Assembly: GCA_008638375.1 (NCBI GenBank)
Contig: CM018035.1
Location: 36,946,824 to 37,010,823, forward strand
Direction of reading: 5' to 3'
Length of the DNA: 64,000 nt
Source of the DNA: Nyssa sinensis
Lineage: Eukaryota > Streptophyta > Magnoliopsida > Cornales > Nyssaceae
Shown here: piece by piece, positions 13,020 through 24,993 of the stretch
Layout of the letters: each line of letters starts with the position of its first letter
How positions within the stretch are numbered: the stretch's first letter is position 1
Position numbers and translations under genes: made by a program
Notes under the pieces: generated by a model
What the model was told of the DNA's origin: nothing
The model's database searches: none
What the model saw: only the letters and a program-made list of their open reading frames with translations

Positions 13020-14000
13020 CACTCATTCAACCTTAGGGGCAAAATGGTAATTTTACCATTCTTGTCCCGGACCCTGTCGTGGTCTTCGAAAAAGTCTTTA
13101 TATCTTAAGTACAAAGTTCTACGTCCTTTGGACTCCAATCGGTATCAGTTAGGTTCTCATTTTAACCATAGGGGTTGCCATTCTTATCCCGGACCCTGTT
13201 ATGGTCCTCAGAATATCCCATATATCTCATGTATAAATTTGTAAGTCCCTTGGACTTCATTTGGTATCTACTTTAGATCGTCGGGACACATCGATCATTT
13301 CTCGTTTTACGCGTTGACTGTCTCGGAGTCTTATTTAGCCCTTCAGTGTTCATAATTATCCCTATGATAATTTATCAGATCAGTTTGACCTTTATTCGAC
13401 CTCTACTTTGCACTTACAGTGCTCAGGGGTATTTTGGTCATTTTACATTTTGTGCAATTCTGACCCCGATTCGTCATCTAATCAAGTATACAGTCTCACC
13501 AGTGTCTGGGCTCCTACCAGTATCAGTTTCGTCCCAATCGGACTTTGTTTAGGTCTCGTATAGTATCAGGGGTAATTTGGTAATTTCATGTGTCGTATTT
13601 TTCGGCACGTCAGTTCATAAAATGGACCTCACCATTGGGTCCAGAGTGTCCAACATAGTGAAATTGGACTGTCTGTTATGTTTAATCGGCCCTGGGTATC
13701 ATTAAGGGCAATTCGGTCATTTACACTTTATGTGTCTGTATTTTTCGGGACCTCAGTTCATTAAACGGACCTCACCATTGAGTTCAGAATGCTCGAGGTA
13801 GTCAAAATAGGCTATCTGATATTTTTATTTGGGTTTGGGTACCATCAGGGGCAGTTCGGTCATTTATTACTTACGGGTCTATATTTTTCGGGACTGTATT
13901 TCCAAAATCGGACTGTACCATTGAGTCCAGAATGCTTGAAATAGTGAAAATACACTATTTACTTAATTTATTTGGACTCCGTTTGACATATTTAATGTCT
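13020..14000 (-). repeat. Degenerate 130-150 bp internal repeats in element C
   Basis: At least five units share the order CGGGAC...CGGACCTCACCATTGAGT, CCAGAATGTCCGA, TAGTCAAAATAG, then a GGGGTAATTCGGTCATTTA block. Equivalent repeats occur in F (42200-42790), B (8030-8640), H (53040-53460), I (57050-57640) and G (36880-37130). The unit count differs between copies, which accounts for part of their length differences. Confidence 0.75.
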
Positions 14001-15639
14001 AGGGGTAAAATTGTAATTTTACCTATTTAATAAAATAATTAAATAATTATTTTATTATTTAATTAATTTGGCAGGGCTTAAATGTATAATTTTCCCAAAA
14101 TCTGGGCCACTGTATAATATCCCAAAACTGTTGGGGGTCAATATGTAATTTTAGAAAGCTGTGGGGCCAAAACAGAATTTAATAAAATATAGTTTCAGAA
14201 CCGTTTGGTTCTAGGGTTCACCAAGTGAACCGGTCCAAATTTCCCTAAACCATCCGGTTTAGTTACCTTCAAAGAACCGGGATATGATATCCCTCTTATC
14301 CCCAATTGGCCCCTATCCGTATTTAGGTTATGCCCCCAAATCAATTTCAATTTGTTAAGCCCGTAACCAAACAAGCCTGATTTCAATTTAATCACCACAA
14401 TACGCTGTCGTTTGGGGTTATTCAGATTTGCGGGTGGGTCGGATTTGACCCGAACCCGATCCAGGTCCAAGACCCGTGCCCGTCACTGTTCATCGTCTTC
14501 CCCACGAGCGATGAACAGTAACCGTAAAGCTGCAGGTTTTTTAAACTCAATTTCGTGAGTTTTTGGGCATGGATCTTCACTGTTTTCCATTCCAAAACTC
14601 TTTTGAATGCCAAGCCAATAATTTGACATTCACTTGGTGGCTCGAAACCGCGCATGGTGCTCGGTTCATCACCATTATCACGCGACCTGCAACTCCACCG
14701 TATGCCCTCATTTCTCAACCAAATCCGGTGATATTTGGCTTGTTGTGACCCACGTCTTATGGGTTTCAAGTCCCCGTTTATAAATTTCAATCTAGAAGCC
14801 GATTACAGGATTTGGGTTCCATGGCCGAAAGCAGTAGCTTCGGTTTTGAGGGCCTTCCCATGCGATTTTGGGTCGCGGGTGATGATATTTGAAACCCTCT
14901 CAGTGTCTAGATCAGTTATAGACCATCAAAACTCAGCTTTTGTGAGGTCGAATCAGACCCAATTTCCATGGTCCATTAATGGAGGTTGATACACGATTTT
15001 GTGTTTTCTACCCTATTCGACCCTCCCAATTAGTTCATGACAGTTCTAAGGTCTCACAGGAGCTTATGTATACAGTTTATATGGTCTAAAAATTTACGGA
15101 ACAACACCAACAAATCAAAACAGAAATTTGGCAAACTTTGGTGTTTACCTTTAAGACAGTGGCTGCTTTCCTCCATGGCTCGGTTCCTGATTTTTGGCAC
15201 TCCAGGTGTGCCTTAGTCAGTCGTGCATCTTCAGTTCCTTTCCTTCCCTTGTGCATTTCATTCCATGGATACCGTAGGCAAGCACAAACTTGCATACCCC
15301 CAACCCATGGACACACATGCAGCCCTCTCCCTCTAACCAATCAGTCTCACTCGCACGTAAGGCCTCACTTCCTCTATTCTGGTTTATACACAGAACCTAT
15401 TTGTGACCAAAATGAATCACAATATTATGTATAATATATATACACTTATACATATATATCTCTATATGTATGTGCAGGGTTGAGGTGATTGAAAATTAGA
15501 GAGTCATGTGAGCTGAGGTGGGCTGATGTAGGGGTGATTCAGTCAATCATGTGGGGTTTGCATGGGTTGCCATTGGTCAGTTTGGGTGGCAGCTTGGGGC
15601 AATTCAGTGTTATATACCATTAAGTTGTGTATATGGGCA

Positions 15640-15722
15640 CAAAGGTGCTGGTGGCCACTTGGTTTAATTTTTGGATGGAATTCATTCTCTCCATAGGTCA
15701 AGGGTTCAATTCCCCTTGACCA
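15640..15722 (+). other. tRNA-like module in element C
   Basis: A-box-like GTGGCCACTTGGTTTAA and B-box AGGGTTCAATTCCCCTTGACC lie about 45 bp apart; the T-arm-like half GGTCAAGGGTTCAATTCCCC folds well. It lies about 0.42-0.5 kb from the element's 5' end, antisense to it. No complete cloverleaf is visible. Confidence 0.5.
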
Positions 15723-18042
15723 CTAATTTGGCCATTTTTCACCATTTTGGGCTAAGGTCACGTTTGGCTGCGCAGTAATTCAGTTTCAGTGTTTGCCTCA
15801 TAACTTTCATTCCATAACTCCTTTTTCGATGCGGTTTGTTCCGAGAGTTTCATATTTCAGTTATCTACAGTGTCAGAGGTTCTGTGTCATTTATTAGTCA
15901 TTCAGGATTTCCGTGGTTAATTAATTCGAATTCCGTTAGTGTTAAATTGACATTATTTCACCTAATTAATTGGTAATTAGGTTCGGGTATTGTACCCTAT
16001 TCTCGAACATGTTTTAATTGTTTTATCGGTCTATCTTGACCGTCGGGAGATTAGGGTTAATTCCCTTGATTATTCTCTGAGCCAGTATTAATTAATAATT
16101 AATATTTAATTATTAATTATACAGGATTGGGGTGTTACAATTAGTGCTGATGAGTTTAGGCATATTATGACATGTGAGACTTTTAAGGATGCCTGGGATA
16201 TTCTTCAAACTACCCATGAGGGCACGACTGCTATCAAGAGGTCCAAACTTCAAATGTTTTCCTTTAAGTTTGTAACACTTAGGATAGAAGAGTCTGAGTC
16301 ATTTGATGATTTTTATGTCAAACTAAGTGTTGTTATCAATTCTTCCTTTAATCTTGGGAAAAAAATTAAGGAGCACAAAATTGTGAGCAAAATTTTGAGA
16401 TCTCTACGTGGGAGGTTTCAACCAAAAGTCACTGCAATAGAGGAAAGCAAAGATGTTGCCTCTATGAAATTAGATGAGTTGGTAGGTTCACTCCAAATTT
16501 ATGAGTTAAATAGGAAACAGAAAAATATAGCCTTAAAATCTGTTTAAGAAAATTTTGAAGAGGATCAAGACACCGAGTCTGCACCTCTAAATGATGATGA
16601 GCTAGCGTTATTTGTCAAAAGGTTCAATAAATTCCTAAAGGGTAGAAGAAATAATACATCCAATCAAGGAAGCTTATCAAGGAAGTTTACTTTAAACTCA
16701 AACAACTCAAGAGCCAAATCCACCTCTAGCAATGATAGGAGAAAATCCTCAAATCAATCATCTGGTCAATCTCTAATAGAATGTTATGATTTCCATAAGT
16801 ATGGCCATATTGTTGGAGACTGCCCCAACAAAAGGAAAGACAAGGGGAATAGTAATTCTAGGGTAATAACATCAACCCCAACTGATGATGATAATGAAGA
16901 GGAAAAGGAATGTGAAGGTAATGATGAAGAAGAAGAAGAACAACAATAACAGTTTTTAGCCTTCACAATCACCACAAATATTTCTGAAAATTCACACACC
17001 CATGATATGAGTGAACAAAGTTTTGATGGTGAAAATTTCTCAAAAAGTGAGAGTGATTATGAAATTAATTGAGACATGCATGTAGCCTATGATCAATTGT
17101 ATGAAGAATCACTTAAACTTAAGAAGACAAATCTCAAACTTGTAACCAAATTGAAACTGGCTAAAAAATAGAAGAGTGCTAATTTAGAAAGTGATACACT
17201 TATTAGTCAACTCAAGGCTCATTGAGCTACTATTCTTGAAAGACTCAAAAAAGTTAACTTGGGAGAAACTACTTAGTTTTGGAGATTGAAAATTTGAAAC
17301 AGGAGCTTGTCTCTACCAAGTCTGAAAAGACAATTCACAATCTCGAACTCAAACTTAAAAAATCTAAGGAAGTAAAAATTACTTTTGAAGACATGTCTAA
17401 TAAATTAGGAAAAATGTTGAGTATTGTCACCTTCAAGAATAACAAGGTTGGTCTAGGCTATGATTCATTTCATGATCCCAAAAAGCCCACTGTGACCAAT
17501 CAACCTCAAAAGGCTCCACTTCTGCTAGTTAAATTTGTCATTCTTGCTCAAAAGCCTCTAGTGGCACCATAACCAAAAACTTGTTTTTGCACTTATTGTG
17601 AGGTTGATGATCATACAATTCAATATTGTAAAGAGGCTAGGAAAGGCAAAAAACACCAAAGTTCAAATGTGTCAAAATCAGAATTATCTATCAAGAAGCA
17701 ACAATTGAACACCTTAGTTTAGAAATCTCAAAGTTTAGCTCAAAAAGTCTATAAAATGGTTAATGATTCTAATTATCAATATAACTCTAAGATTAGAGCT
17801 AATGGTAACAAGAATCAACCTAAGAAATTCAAGCAAATTTGGATTAGAAAGGATACGTTGAATTGTCTTATTATTCACACTGCATTGAGTGTACAAAATA
17901 CCACACAATGGTACTTTGATAGTGGGTGTTCTAGGCACATAATGGGTGAGAAGTCCCTATTTTCTCACCTACAGAATTATAATAGTGGGGCTGTTACCTT
18001 TGGTGATGGTAGTAGTTCTAGTGTGGTAGGAAAGGCTCAATT

Positions 18043-19104
18043 TGTAATATCTTGACCTGGGATATGGCATATAAACTGAGGTAGACCCGGTCGAGTACAC
18101 GTAAACCGAGATAGGTCGGGTCGAGTAGTGAAATACCAATTGTAACCGAACATGAATTTCGAATGAAATAGAATAATTCAAATTAAGTCCAAAGAGTCAA
18201 ATAATAATACCGAGCTTTGACCAAGTCAAAAGCATAGTTCCAAAAATAAATCGAGACCAAAAATAGACCAAGAATAATATATCCCAAAATATACCCAAAG
18301 CATCACAATGAGTAATATACAGTAATGGGCACGTAGTTCAAGATGAACAGTGAGAGTCCCAATAAAGAAGCTATAATATTTAAAAATACGAGAAGTGGTT
18401 ACAAGCAATCCCGAGTACCTAGGAGCAGCGTACAATAAAACTCGAACAGTACAGAGAATCGTGTACGTAGGCCAGTACATGCCTCGATATACATGCACAA
18501 TGCATTTTAATGAATACGAGAATATATATATATATGTGATAATATATATATATATATGTATATATAAATATAATCATAAAAGTATATATATACGGTTAAG
18601 TATAAATATGTATTATAAAAATATATGTATTTAGTATAAATGTATATATATACATATATAATGCAATTTTATTATATATATATATATATACACACATAAG
18701 CATGCAAATGCATGCAAAGAAAAAGAATAGAAAAATAAGAAGAAAGCAGCAAAGAAATCAAGAAAAGAAAGAATAAAAAAGAAAACAAGGAAGGAAAAAG
18801 TGAACAAGTGGGTGTGTGCTGGCATGAGTGTCGGTAGCATTAGGTTGTGAGTGTGTGTAGTGTGTGTTATATATCTTATATTATATATCAAGTGAAACAA
18901 GAAACAGGATAAGAATTGAAAAATAAAAGGGATGAAAAGTCAAGAAAGGGGGCTGTTCAAGAGTGGCGTATAGTAGGAGAAAAAGGGAGAAAAGAGAAGG
19001 AGAAAAGGCGGTGCAGCAGAGAAATTTTATATAAATATATGTGTGTTTGTGTAGTAGGGGAACAGAGGGGCGGTGCAACAGGTGTAGGGGTGAAGGCATA
19101 TTAG

Positions 19105-19135
<31 letters not shown>

Positions 19136-19269
19136 GCATGTCTGTAGCGTTACAACAAGGGAAATTGGAAAGAAAAGAAGAGAGAAAAGCAGCCGAAGCT
19201 GCTGGAAATAACAGAGAGAAGGGGCAGTGCAGTAGGTGTAGGGTGCAGGTAGTGTACAACAGGAAAATA

Positions 19270-19300
<31 letters not shown>

Positions 19301-22292
19301 GGTGTGTGTAGCAGTGCAGGTTTAGAGTGCAGCAAGTGGTAAAAGATATATATTACATATGTGTGTGTTGTGGCGGTGGAGTAGTGAAATGGTGCAGCAA
19401 AAGAAAAGGAGAAAAGGGGAGGAGGAGTGAGCAGCTGAGAGTGAAGATCAGTGCTACAGTAGCTGCTGTTGGGAGAGCTGAATTGGTTCCTGAGATAGAT
19501 TAAAAAAGAAATGGGGAAGGAGATGGCAGTGCAGCAGGCGGTAGATGTATGTGTGAGTTGGTGTAGCGGCAGTAGAACTGCTGTCCAGAAATGGAGATTA
19601 GGGGCTATGGGTTTGGAACCTACAACAATTGGAGCTGCTGTAGCAAAACTTGATGTAGCAGTTGCAGACAGCCTTGATATTGAGAAAGGAAATTGCAGAC
19701 AACAGCTGTAACGACAGTTCAGTTGGTGATGCTGATTTAAGGAGCACGAAGCAGCATGTAGGTACAGCCGTTGGGTAGCAGTAGTTGTACCCGTGGCTGC
19801 AGTTGTTATAGGGAGTAGGGGATCTAGCTGCTAGTGGGATGTCATGTAACGGTTTTGAAAAATACTTGGTTTTCTACTCCCAGGTTAAAGTAGTTGATGG
19901 TAGTATGGTGGTGGCTTATACCAAGAATGGGGACAGACTTGTTGGGCAAATTTCAAAGCAACAGAGCAGTTGTCCAATTTAGGGATTGGGGTTTGGTGCT
20001 GATATGGAAAAATTTTCTGGACATGGGCTGCGTTGTATTACCCAATATTTTGGCCTTTTTATTTGTTCACATTCTCCATTCTTCTTAATCCAAAAGCTGT
20101 TGTTACATTTTCCAAGCAGCAGTACACTTGTAGGAAATTCAATAGCAGTAGAGGCTTTTTAAATGGTATAGCATGGGTTTCAACAGAACTGTGTGGAGTT
20201 CCTTTGGATAGTTGGTAGGCTGAGTTACCTGTTCTACCTTATATTATGCCCTTAGCTATTTGGGGAAGTTTTCATTTATGGTGAAAAAGGAAGCTGTCAA
20301 GTGAGGGATTTAGAAGAGGAAAGACACCTTTTAGATTTAAAAATGTGTGGCTCCGAGAGGAGGATTTGCAGGAGATAGTTGAAGGTCGGAGCAAGACATT
20401 TGATTGGGGGCTTATAACACTCGATTGCAACCAAATAAGGTTAGACTTAATTATTATTAGTTATTTCAGATTAGAATAGAACTTTGTGGAATTATAATTA
20501 TGCCCAAAATTTATGGTTAATTGTGAATTGACCCAAGTAATAAAATAATATTTAATTTAAATAAATTAAAGGAGAAATTACCAAAATGCCCCCAAGTCGA
20601 AAAGTAGTCAAACGGACTCCGATTAAAATAAAAGAATAGTGAATTTTTATTATTTAGAGCATCCCAGACTCAAACGTGGAGTCCGATTTGCAAAAAGAGG
20701 TCTCAAGAAGTAAGAAATTGTAAAAGTGCAAAATGACCGTTTTGCCCTTTTTAGTACCGAAGTCAGAATTGAATTCTGCGAAAGCCCAAACCGACTTTGT
20801 TCGACATTATGGATTCAATAGTAGAGTCTATTTAAGTAAAAGAGATATCAATAGTAAAGAGACATAAGATTTGATGAATAACATTAGTTATATAAACATA
20901 TAGACTAAGATTGAGTTTCCTGAATCATAGGAACACTAAGAGGAAAGGAGAAGGCGGTTTGACCTTCTAGACAGATACAGTAAGAGGTAAGTAATCTCTG
21001 ATCTCTGCATGTGTTACATTCCAAGCCATGTCAACAGTTTTTCATATATCGCTTGTTGTATTCCATACATACTAGAATTGTTAAGCCACATTGATATTGC
21101 CCTATCATGTGGGAAGCATTTCTTGATTTCTATTTATATCTCGATCATGATTTTGTACACTTGTGCACAGATTCATTGTACACTTGTATCCAGGGCCAAA
21201 AAGGGCCAACCAGTTATATTCTTAACAGCCCAGATTACTATAGTTCCAAAGGGAGCAATAGTTATATTCTCGCTGCTAAGAACAGTTATGTTCCACATTT
21301 ATACTCTTCGCGGAGGTAGCATGATCCTGATATATTATTAGTGCCGGATTTGTGCTCAGTCACAAGCTCCATCTGATGCTTAGTACGACCTTCGGGTCAA
21401 GGTTCCATGGGAACACCAGTTACGTTGTCATGCGAGATATGACGCACATCTACATGTGGTTATGAGAGGCATGGCGCACAATAAATTACAGAAATAGTTC
21501 ACATTGTATACAGAGCAATATTATTCAGCGAGTCCTATGGAACTGAATACGAGCTTAAGGGGAATTCTGGGCCCCAGCTGAGTGCATCAACCAATTTTGA
21601 TATCACTATCATTTATTGATTATCATAGCTTGATCATATTATTTCATTATGAATGATCATGAGATTTCACAGCTTTTTATTGAGTGCATATGATTTTGCT
21701 TGAGACAGCTCATGACTGTAGCAGTATGATTATATTTTCTGACAAATTTTCCTTGATTTATCATTTGAGCTTCCTACCATTGATATTCATTGATGAGTTC
21801 TATATTTCTTAACTGGCTAGCACATTTGCATTTATCCTAGTTCTTTTATGGATAATGCTTTCTATATTCTTGTACACATGGTAGAGCAAAGAAGAATTAC
21901 TTACTGAGCTTAAGTTAGCTCAATCCAAACTTACCAAAACATTTTAGGAAAGGAAGCTGTAAAAGAGCAGTAGCAGTCAGCTAGATAACAATGGACATTT
22001 CTTTTGAAGTTACAGTGTAATACTTAGTACAGACAGTCTTGTAGCTCTCCCATGTCATCCACGTCTTGGGGATGAACAATTATATTAAGAAATTTTGTAT
22101 TTTGCATTTTGAGAACATTTTATATATCACATGCGGCTTTTATTTATTTATTTGTTTAAGTCTTCCGCTATTTAGTTGTTGCATGTTAGTAGCACTAATT
22201 GTGTAGCAAGTTAAGACCCTTGGTTCAACAAACAACGTTGGATCGGGTGCGCGACACGAGATCCACATAGGGTGGGGTCTCGGGTCATGACA
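18043..22292 (+). mobile_element. Giant solo-LTR-like element D (4,250 bp, TSD CAATT)
   Basis: It starts TGTAATATCTTGACCTGGGA and ends TCTCGGGTCATGACA. CAATT is at 18038-18042 and 22293-22297, inside the copia protease to pre-integrase region. Purine-rich and (AT)n sequence fills 18520-19420. A mini-exon-like segment 20931-20986 lies between CATAG and the donor AGAG|GTAAGT. An acceptor-like TTTTAG is at about 21949-21954, and the CTCAGTCACA block is at about 21341-21383. Nothing coding recurs in other copies. A solo LTR is the simplest reading. Confidence 0.92.
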
Positions 22293-22510
22293 CAATTCTT
22301 TTAGAAAAGGGTTTCCTAAACTAAACAATGTTCTTTATGTTGATGGTGTTAAAGCTAATTTGATTAGTATAAGCCAACTTTGTGATTATAGTCTAGCAAT
22401 TTACTTCTCAGAAAGAGAGTGTACAGTTTTTGACATTAATGGGAAGTGTATCTTGCAAGGGATTACAGTTGACAATTGCTATGGTATAACTCAAATCCTC
22501 TAATGGTTGT

Positions 22511-22996
22511 CATTTAAGATCCTAGGAAGAACATTTTGTCCTAACTCATCACTCATTAATGAGTTATGAATGATGGAATATTGAATGAATCTCATTCCTT
22601 TCTAGAAATCCTTCCTCGAAGTCAGCCCATACCTTCTACTCGAAATCGTTCTACCTTAGGTTTCATTGACAATCGTACTTACTACTCGCCGAACCTCCCC
22701 GCTAGAAACACCACCTTCCTAGCTTCACTCTGTATTGTAAAAGAAATAGTTGGCAACCTCACTCATCTACAGACACTATTGGAATAATTTTCATAGCTTT
22801 ATGTTGTTAATTTAGTTCTAAGTTCTCTCTACAAAAACTCTCACTCTCCCAAGGCTGAAGCCCTGTTAAAGTGACGTTCTCATTTTAAGAAGCAAGCTAA
22901 AGCGACAATTTTTGAACCAAAGAAGCAAGCCAGAGATCTGCCTAATTGAAACCATCGAATCAAACTTTCCTAGCCAAAGTGCTGCCCAACTACCAC
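22511..22996. other. Unassigned sequence between the copia remnant and element E
   Basis: Copia similarity fades after about 22510. A 73-codon frame at 22566-22787 (+) has no recognisable motif. The stretch could be diverged copia sequence or the pre-insertion target. It ends with ACCAC, the presumed left target duplication of E. Confidence 0.4.
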
Positions 22997-24993
22997 TGTC
23001 ACGACCCGAAACCCACTCTATGCGGATCTCGTATCGCGACTGCCACCCTTCAGCCCGGGGGTCTTAGGGCGAGGCTCACATAAGCGACAATATCGGACGG
23101 CGGTGCGGCCTGTGTTTGCGGAAGCGTGAAAAACTTTTTTTTTCTTATTTTAATTTCCTGCACATTCACCTGGTACTACCGCTCTTCAGAACAGTACACA
23201 TGATATTACATTCAGAGCATAATAAAACTTAAAGACTTTATAAATAATATATGTTCAGCTGCCCCGTGGGGCTTAATACATAACAGTCTTACTATCTTCT
23301 AACACAAGAGTGACTACTAGAATTCCATAATACTTCCCAAAACTACCAGTCCTGTAAGTAGCTGCTTATGCCCTTCCTCAAAATAGGCAAAGCTCTAATC
23401 ATCATCATTATCATCAAAAATCAGGACTACCATCAGTCACCTGAGGGGGTCGAATAAAAATCTGGGTAGACTAATCTAAGCTTGTGAGTAATTCCAGCAT
23501 TTGTCATGGGTTTTCAATTGGCAGTGGTTAGTATAAGAGATTTTATAAAACAATCACTACCAATTGCTCATATACTTTGAACACAGAATATATGCATTCT
23601 TTAAAACATATAGCTTGAAACATTTAAAGAAATCAAGCTTAACATGTACTTCTTCAAATAGAGTATATGAACTTCAAAACATGTAGATATGCATAGTAAA
23701 ATGAGGGTAAAACATGCTTCCATTTTCACACATATCATTTTATCACTTTCATTAGTAGAATCCATTTTGAACTAGATTCTCGTTTTTCTTTTCGTGGAGA
23801 TATCTCATGCCTGGGGGATTAAATCCTGCTACCTGGCATTTATTCGTGTCATAGTTGAGTTCTGAAGAAACCTAACGCCGTATGTGGTGCTTATGCACAG
23901 TTTATCTTGCATTACCGGTGGCAATAGAAGGTATGAAATGCTTACAATAAATGTTATTTAAAAACATCAAAACATGGCCTCCCTGTAGTTGCATTTAAAT
24001 ACATTTAACATATGACTTCTTCAAATAGATGCTTTTATGAGCATTTAACAAAATGTTCATGACTTCATAATAAATCATCAAATACTTGGAATATGCAAAT
24101 TCAAAATACTTAAAGAGATTTTGAACTTAAAACTTCTTCAAATTCATGGAGTTAAATCTCTATTTCAAATACAGGGTTACTCACCTTCACCTCAGGGTTG
24201 GCGCTATTGTTGTGCCTTCCCTTTGCCCTTTTTCAACCTAAAATAATTTATGAAAATTTCATAAATTTCACATGTATTTAAATCAACTTGTGATCTTAAT
24301 CTATTCTTAGACTACGTAAGCCTAGTTCTATGATAGGTTTATTATTCAGAATTAAACTAACTCATAATGATTTATAGCTGTATTACATATCTATTTACTT
24401 GATGTGCTTTAATGATAAATAGATATTACCTTTGAATCATGCCCTTAAGCGTTTCAGTATTTTCCCTTTCTTCCTCCTCTCTCAATGCTTCTTCAACAAG
24501 TTTCCTTACTGCTGCTTCTTTCATCAATCGTCCCATTGGGACAATTGGGGTTTTGTACATAAATGGCCTAACAGAGAGGACCTGATAATTCTTGGCGATA
24601 TTTATCTTTCTTCTTATTACTTTACTCTCCCATATCAGCTCATCTATGAAGGCTTCTTGGGTCTTATCCATGATGATTATTCGAGCCTTAACCTAAGACA
24701 CAATTTAACGTGTTAGGAATTAAACTTCATTTCAATTTTTGCTCTTCTGGTAGCTCCATTAATTTTAAGTTTGATTTTATTATTTCACATGTTCACGTGT
24801 CATGTCTTTTTGTAATTTATTTCAAAATACGGACCCCATTATTTAGCCCAGAACATTGAATAACGTTCTAGTTTACAGTTACATGAATTTATGCTATTCA
24901 TCAAATTTTATATCTCTTTATTATAAGTACCTCTTTTGGTCAAATAGTTTCTACCATTGAGTCCGGAACATCGAAGAAAGTCAACTTAGACCC
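22997..24993 (-). mobile_element. Giant LTR-like element E, truncated (about 2.0 kb of its 3' half)
   Basis: On the minus strand it ends GGGTTTCGGGTCGTGACA at 22997, preceded on the plus strand by ACCAC. The other end is missing: at 24993 the sequence passes from an element-type segment (TTGAGTCCGGAACATCGAAG) straight into the 60-bp array of Tat element 1, and no ACA-ACCAC end was found to the right. It carries the small-protein exons (24430-24671 and 24185-24237), a donor GTGAGTAAC after the second exon, and an acceptor-like CCCCTCAG at about 23443-23450. It is closest to H, sharing the block around TAAATGCCAGGTAGCA. Confidence 0.85.
24204..24671 (-). CDS. LTR-embedded spliced small protein, copy E (91 aa)
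   Basis: Exon 24671-24430 (80 codons plus AG) and exon 24237-24204 join across a 192-bp intron (donor CAAAG|GTAATA, acceptor TATTTTAG). The join restores Arg and continues LKKGKGKAQQ to TAG. Without splicing the frame stops at once (AGG TAA at the donor). Key motifs are DELIWESKVIRRKINIAKNY, VLSVRPFMYKTP and NTETLKGMIQR. The ATG follows a likely 3' splice site (AATTGTGTCTTAG, 24691-24693) by about 20 nt; the same acceptor motif precedes the start in H. The N-terminus starts about 16 residues later than in F and H, and the linker before TETL is longer and Glu-rich. No known domain, signal peptide or membrane segment is visible. It is predicted helical with a basic tail; function unknown. The host element is truncated, so expression is doubtful. 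Confidence 0.6.

Larger units (their letters stand above)
10989..16139 (-). mobile_element. Giant solo-LTR-like element C (5,151 bp, TSD ATTAG)
   Basis: On the minus strand it begins TGTAACACCCCAATCCTG and ends TTCGGGATGTGACA. ATTAG flanks it at 10984-10988 and 16140-16144, and its removal restores the copia gag frame. It is the longest of the complete copies. Its extra length comes from internal degenerate repeats at 13020-14000. The 3' half resembles B and F. A tRNA-like module lies at 15640-15722. Several frames of 80-120 codons are open (for example 14422-14790 on the minus strand) but none recurs in other copies, so none is called. Confidence 0.92.
10723..22510 (+). pseudogene. Copia gag-protease-pre-integrase polyprotein, broken
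   Basis: The reading starts with ATG at 10723 (MDNCEEGSI), 41 bases after the PBS. It covers the gag region at 10723-10988 and, after insertion C, 16145-16547 (e.g. ILRSLRGRFQPKVTAIEE). A zinc knuckle follows near 16782-16823 (CYDFHKYGHIVGDC), and an acidic linker runs to 17070. The protease region at 17906-18042 has the catalytic motif FDSGCSRHI. After insertion D comes a pre-integrase stretch at 22298-22502 (VLYVDGVKANLISISQLCDY). In-frame stops include TAG in NYAY*K near 10790, TAA at 16546 and several between 16940 and 17280. Most look like TGG-to-TAG or similar decay. The second zinc-knuckle cysteine is Phe. Integrase, reverse transcriptase and the 3' LTR are absent, so the copy is dead. 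Confidence 0.85.

Noticed and set aside
14195..14790. Minus-strand frames of 91 and 122 codons in element C
   Set aside because: They occur only in C, include LTR repeat sequence, and have no splice-site or motif support.
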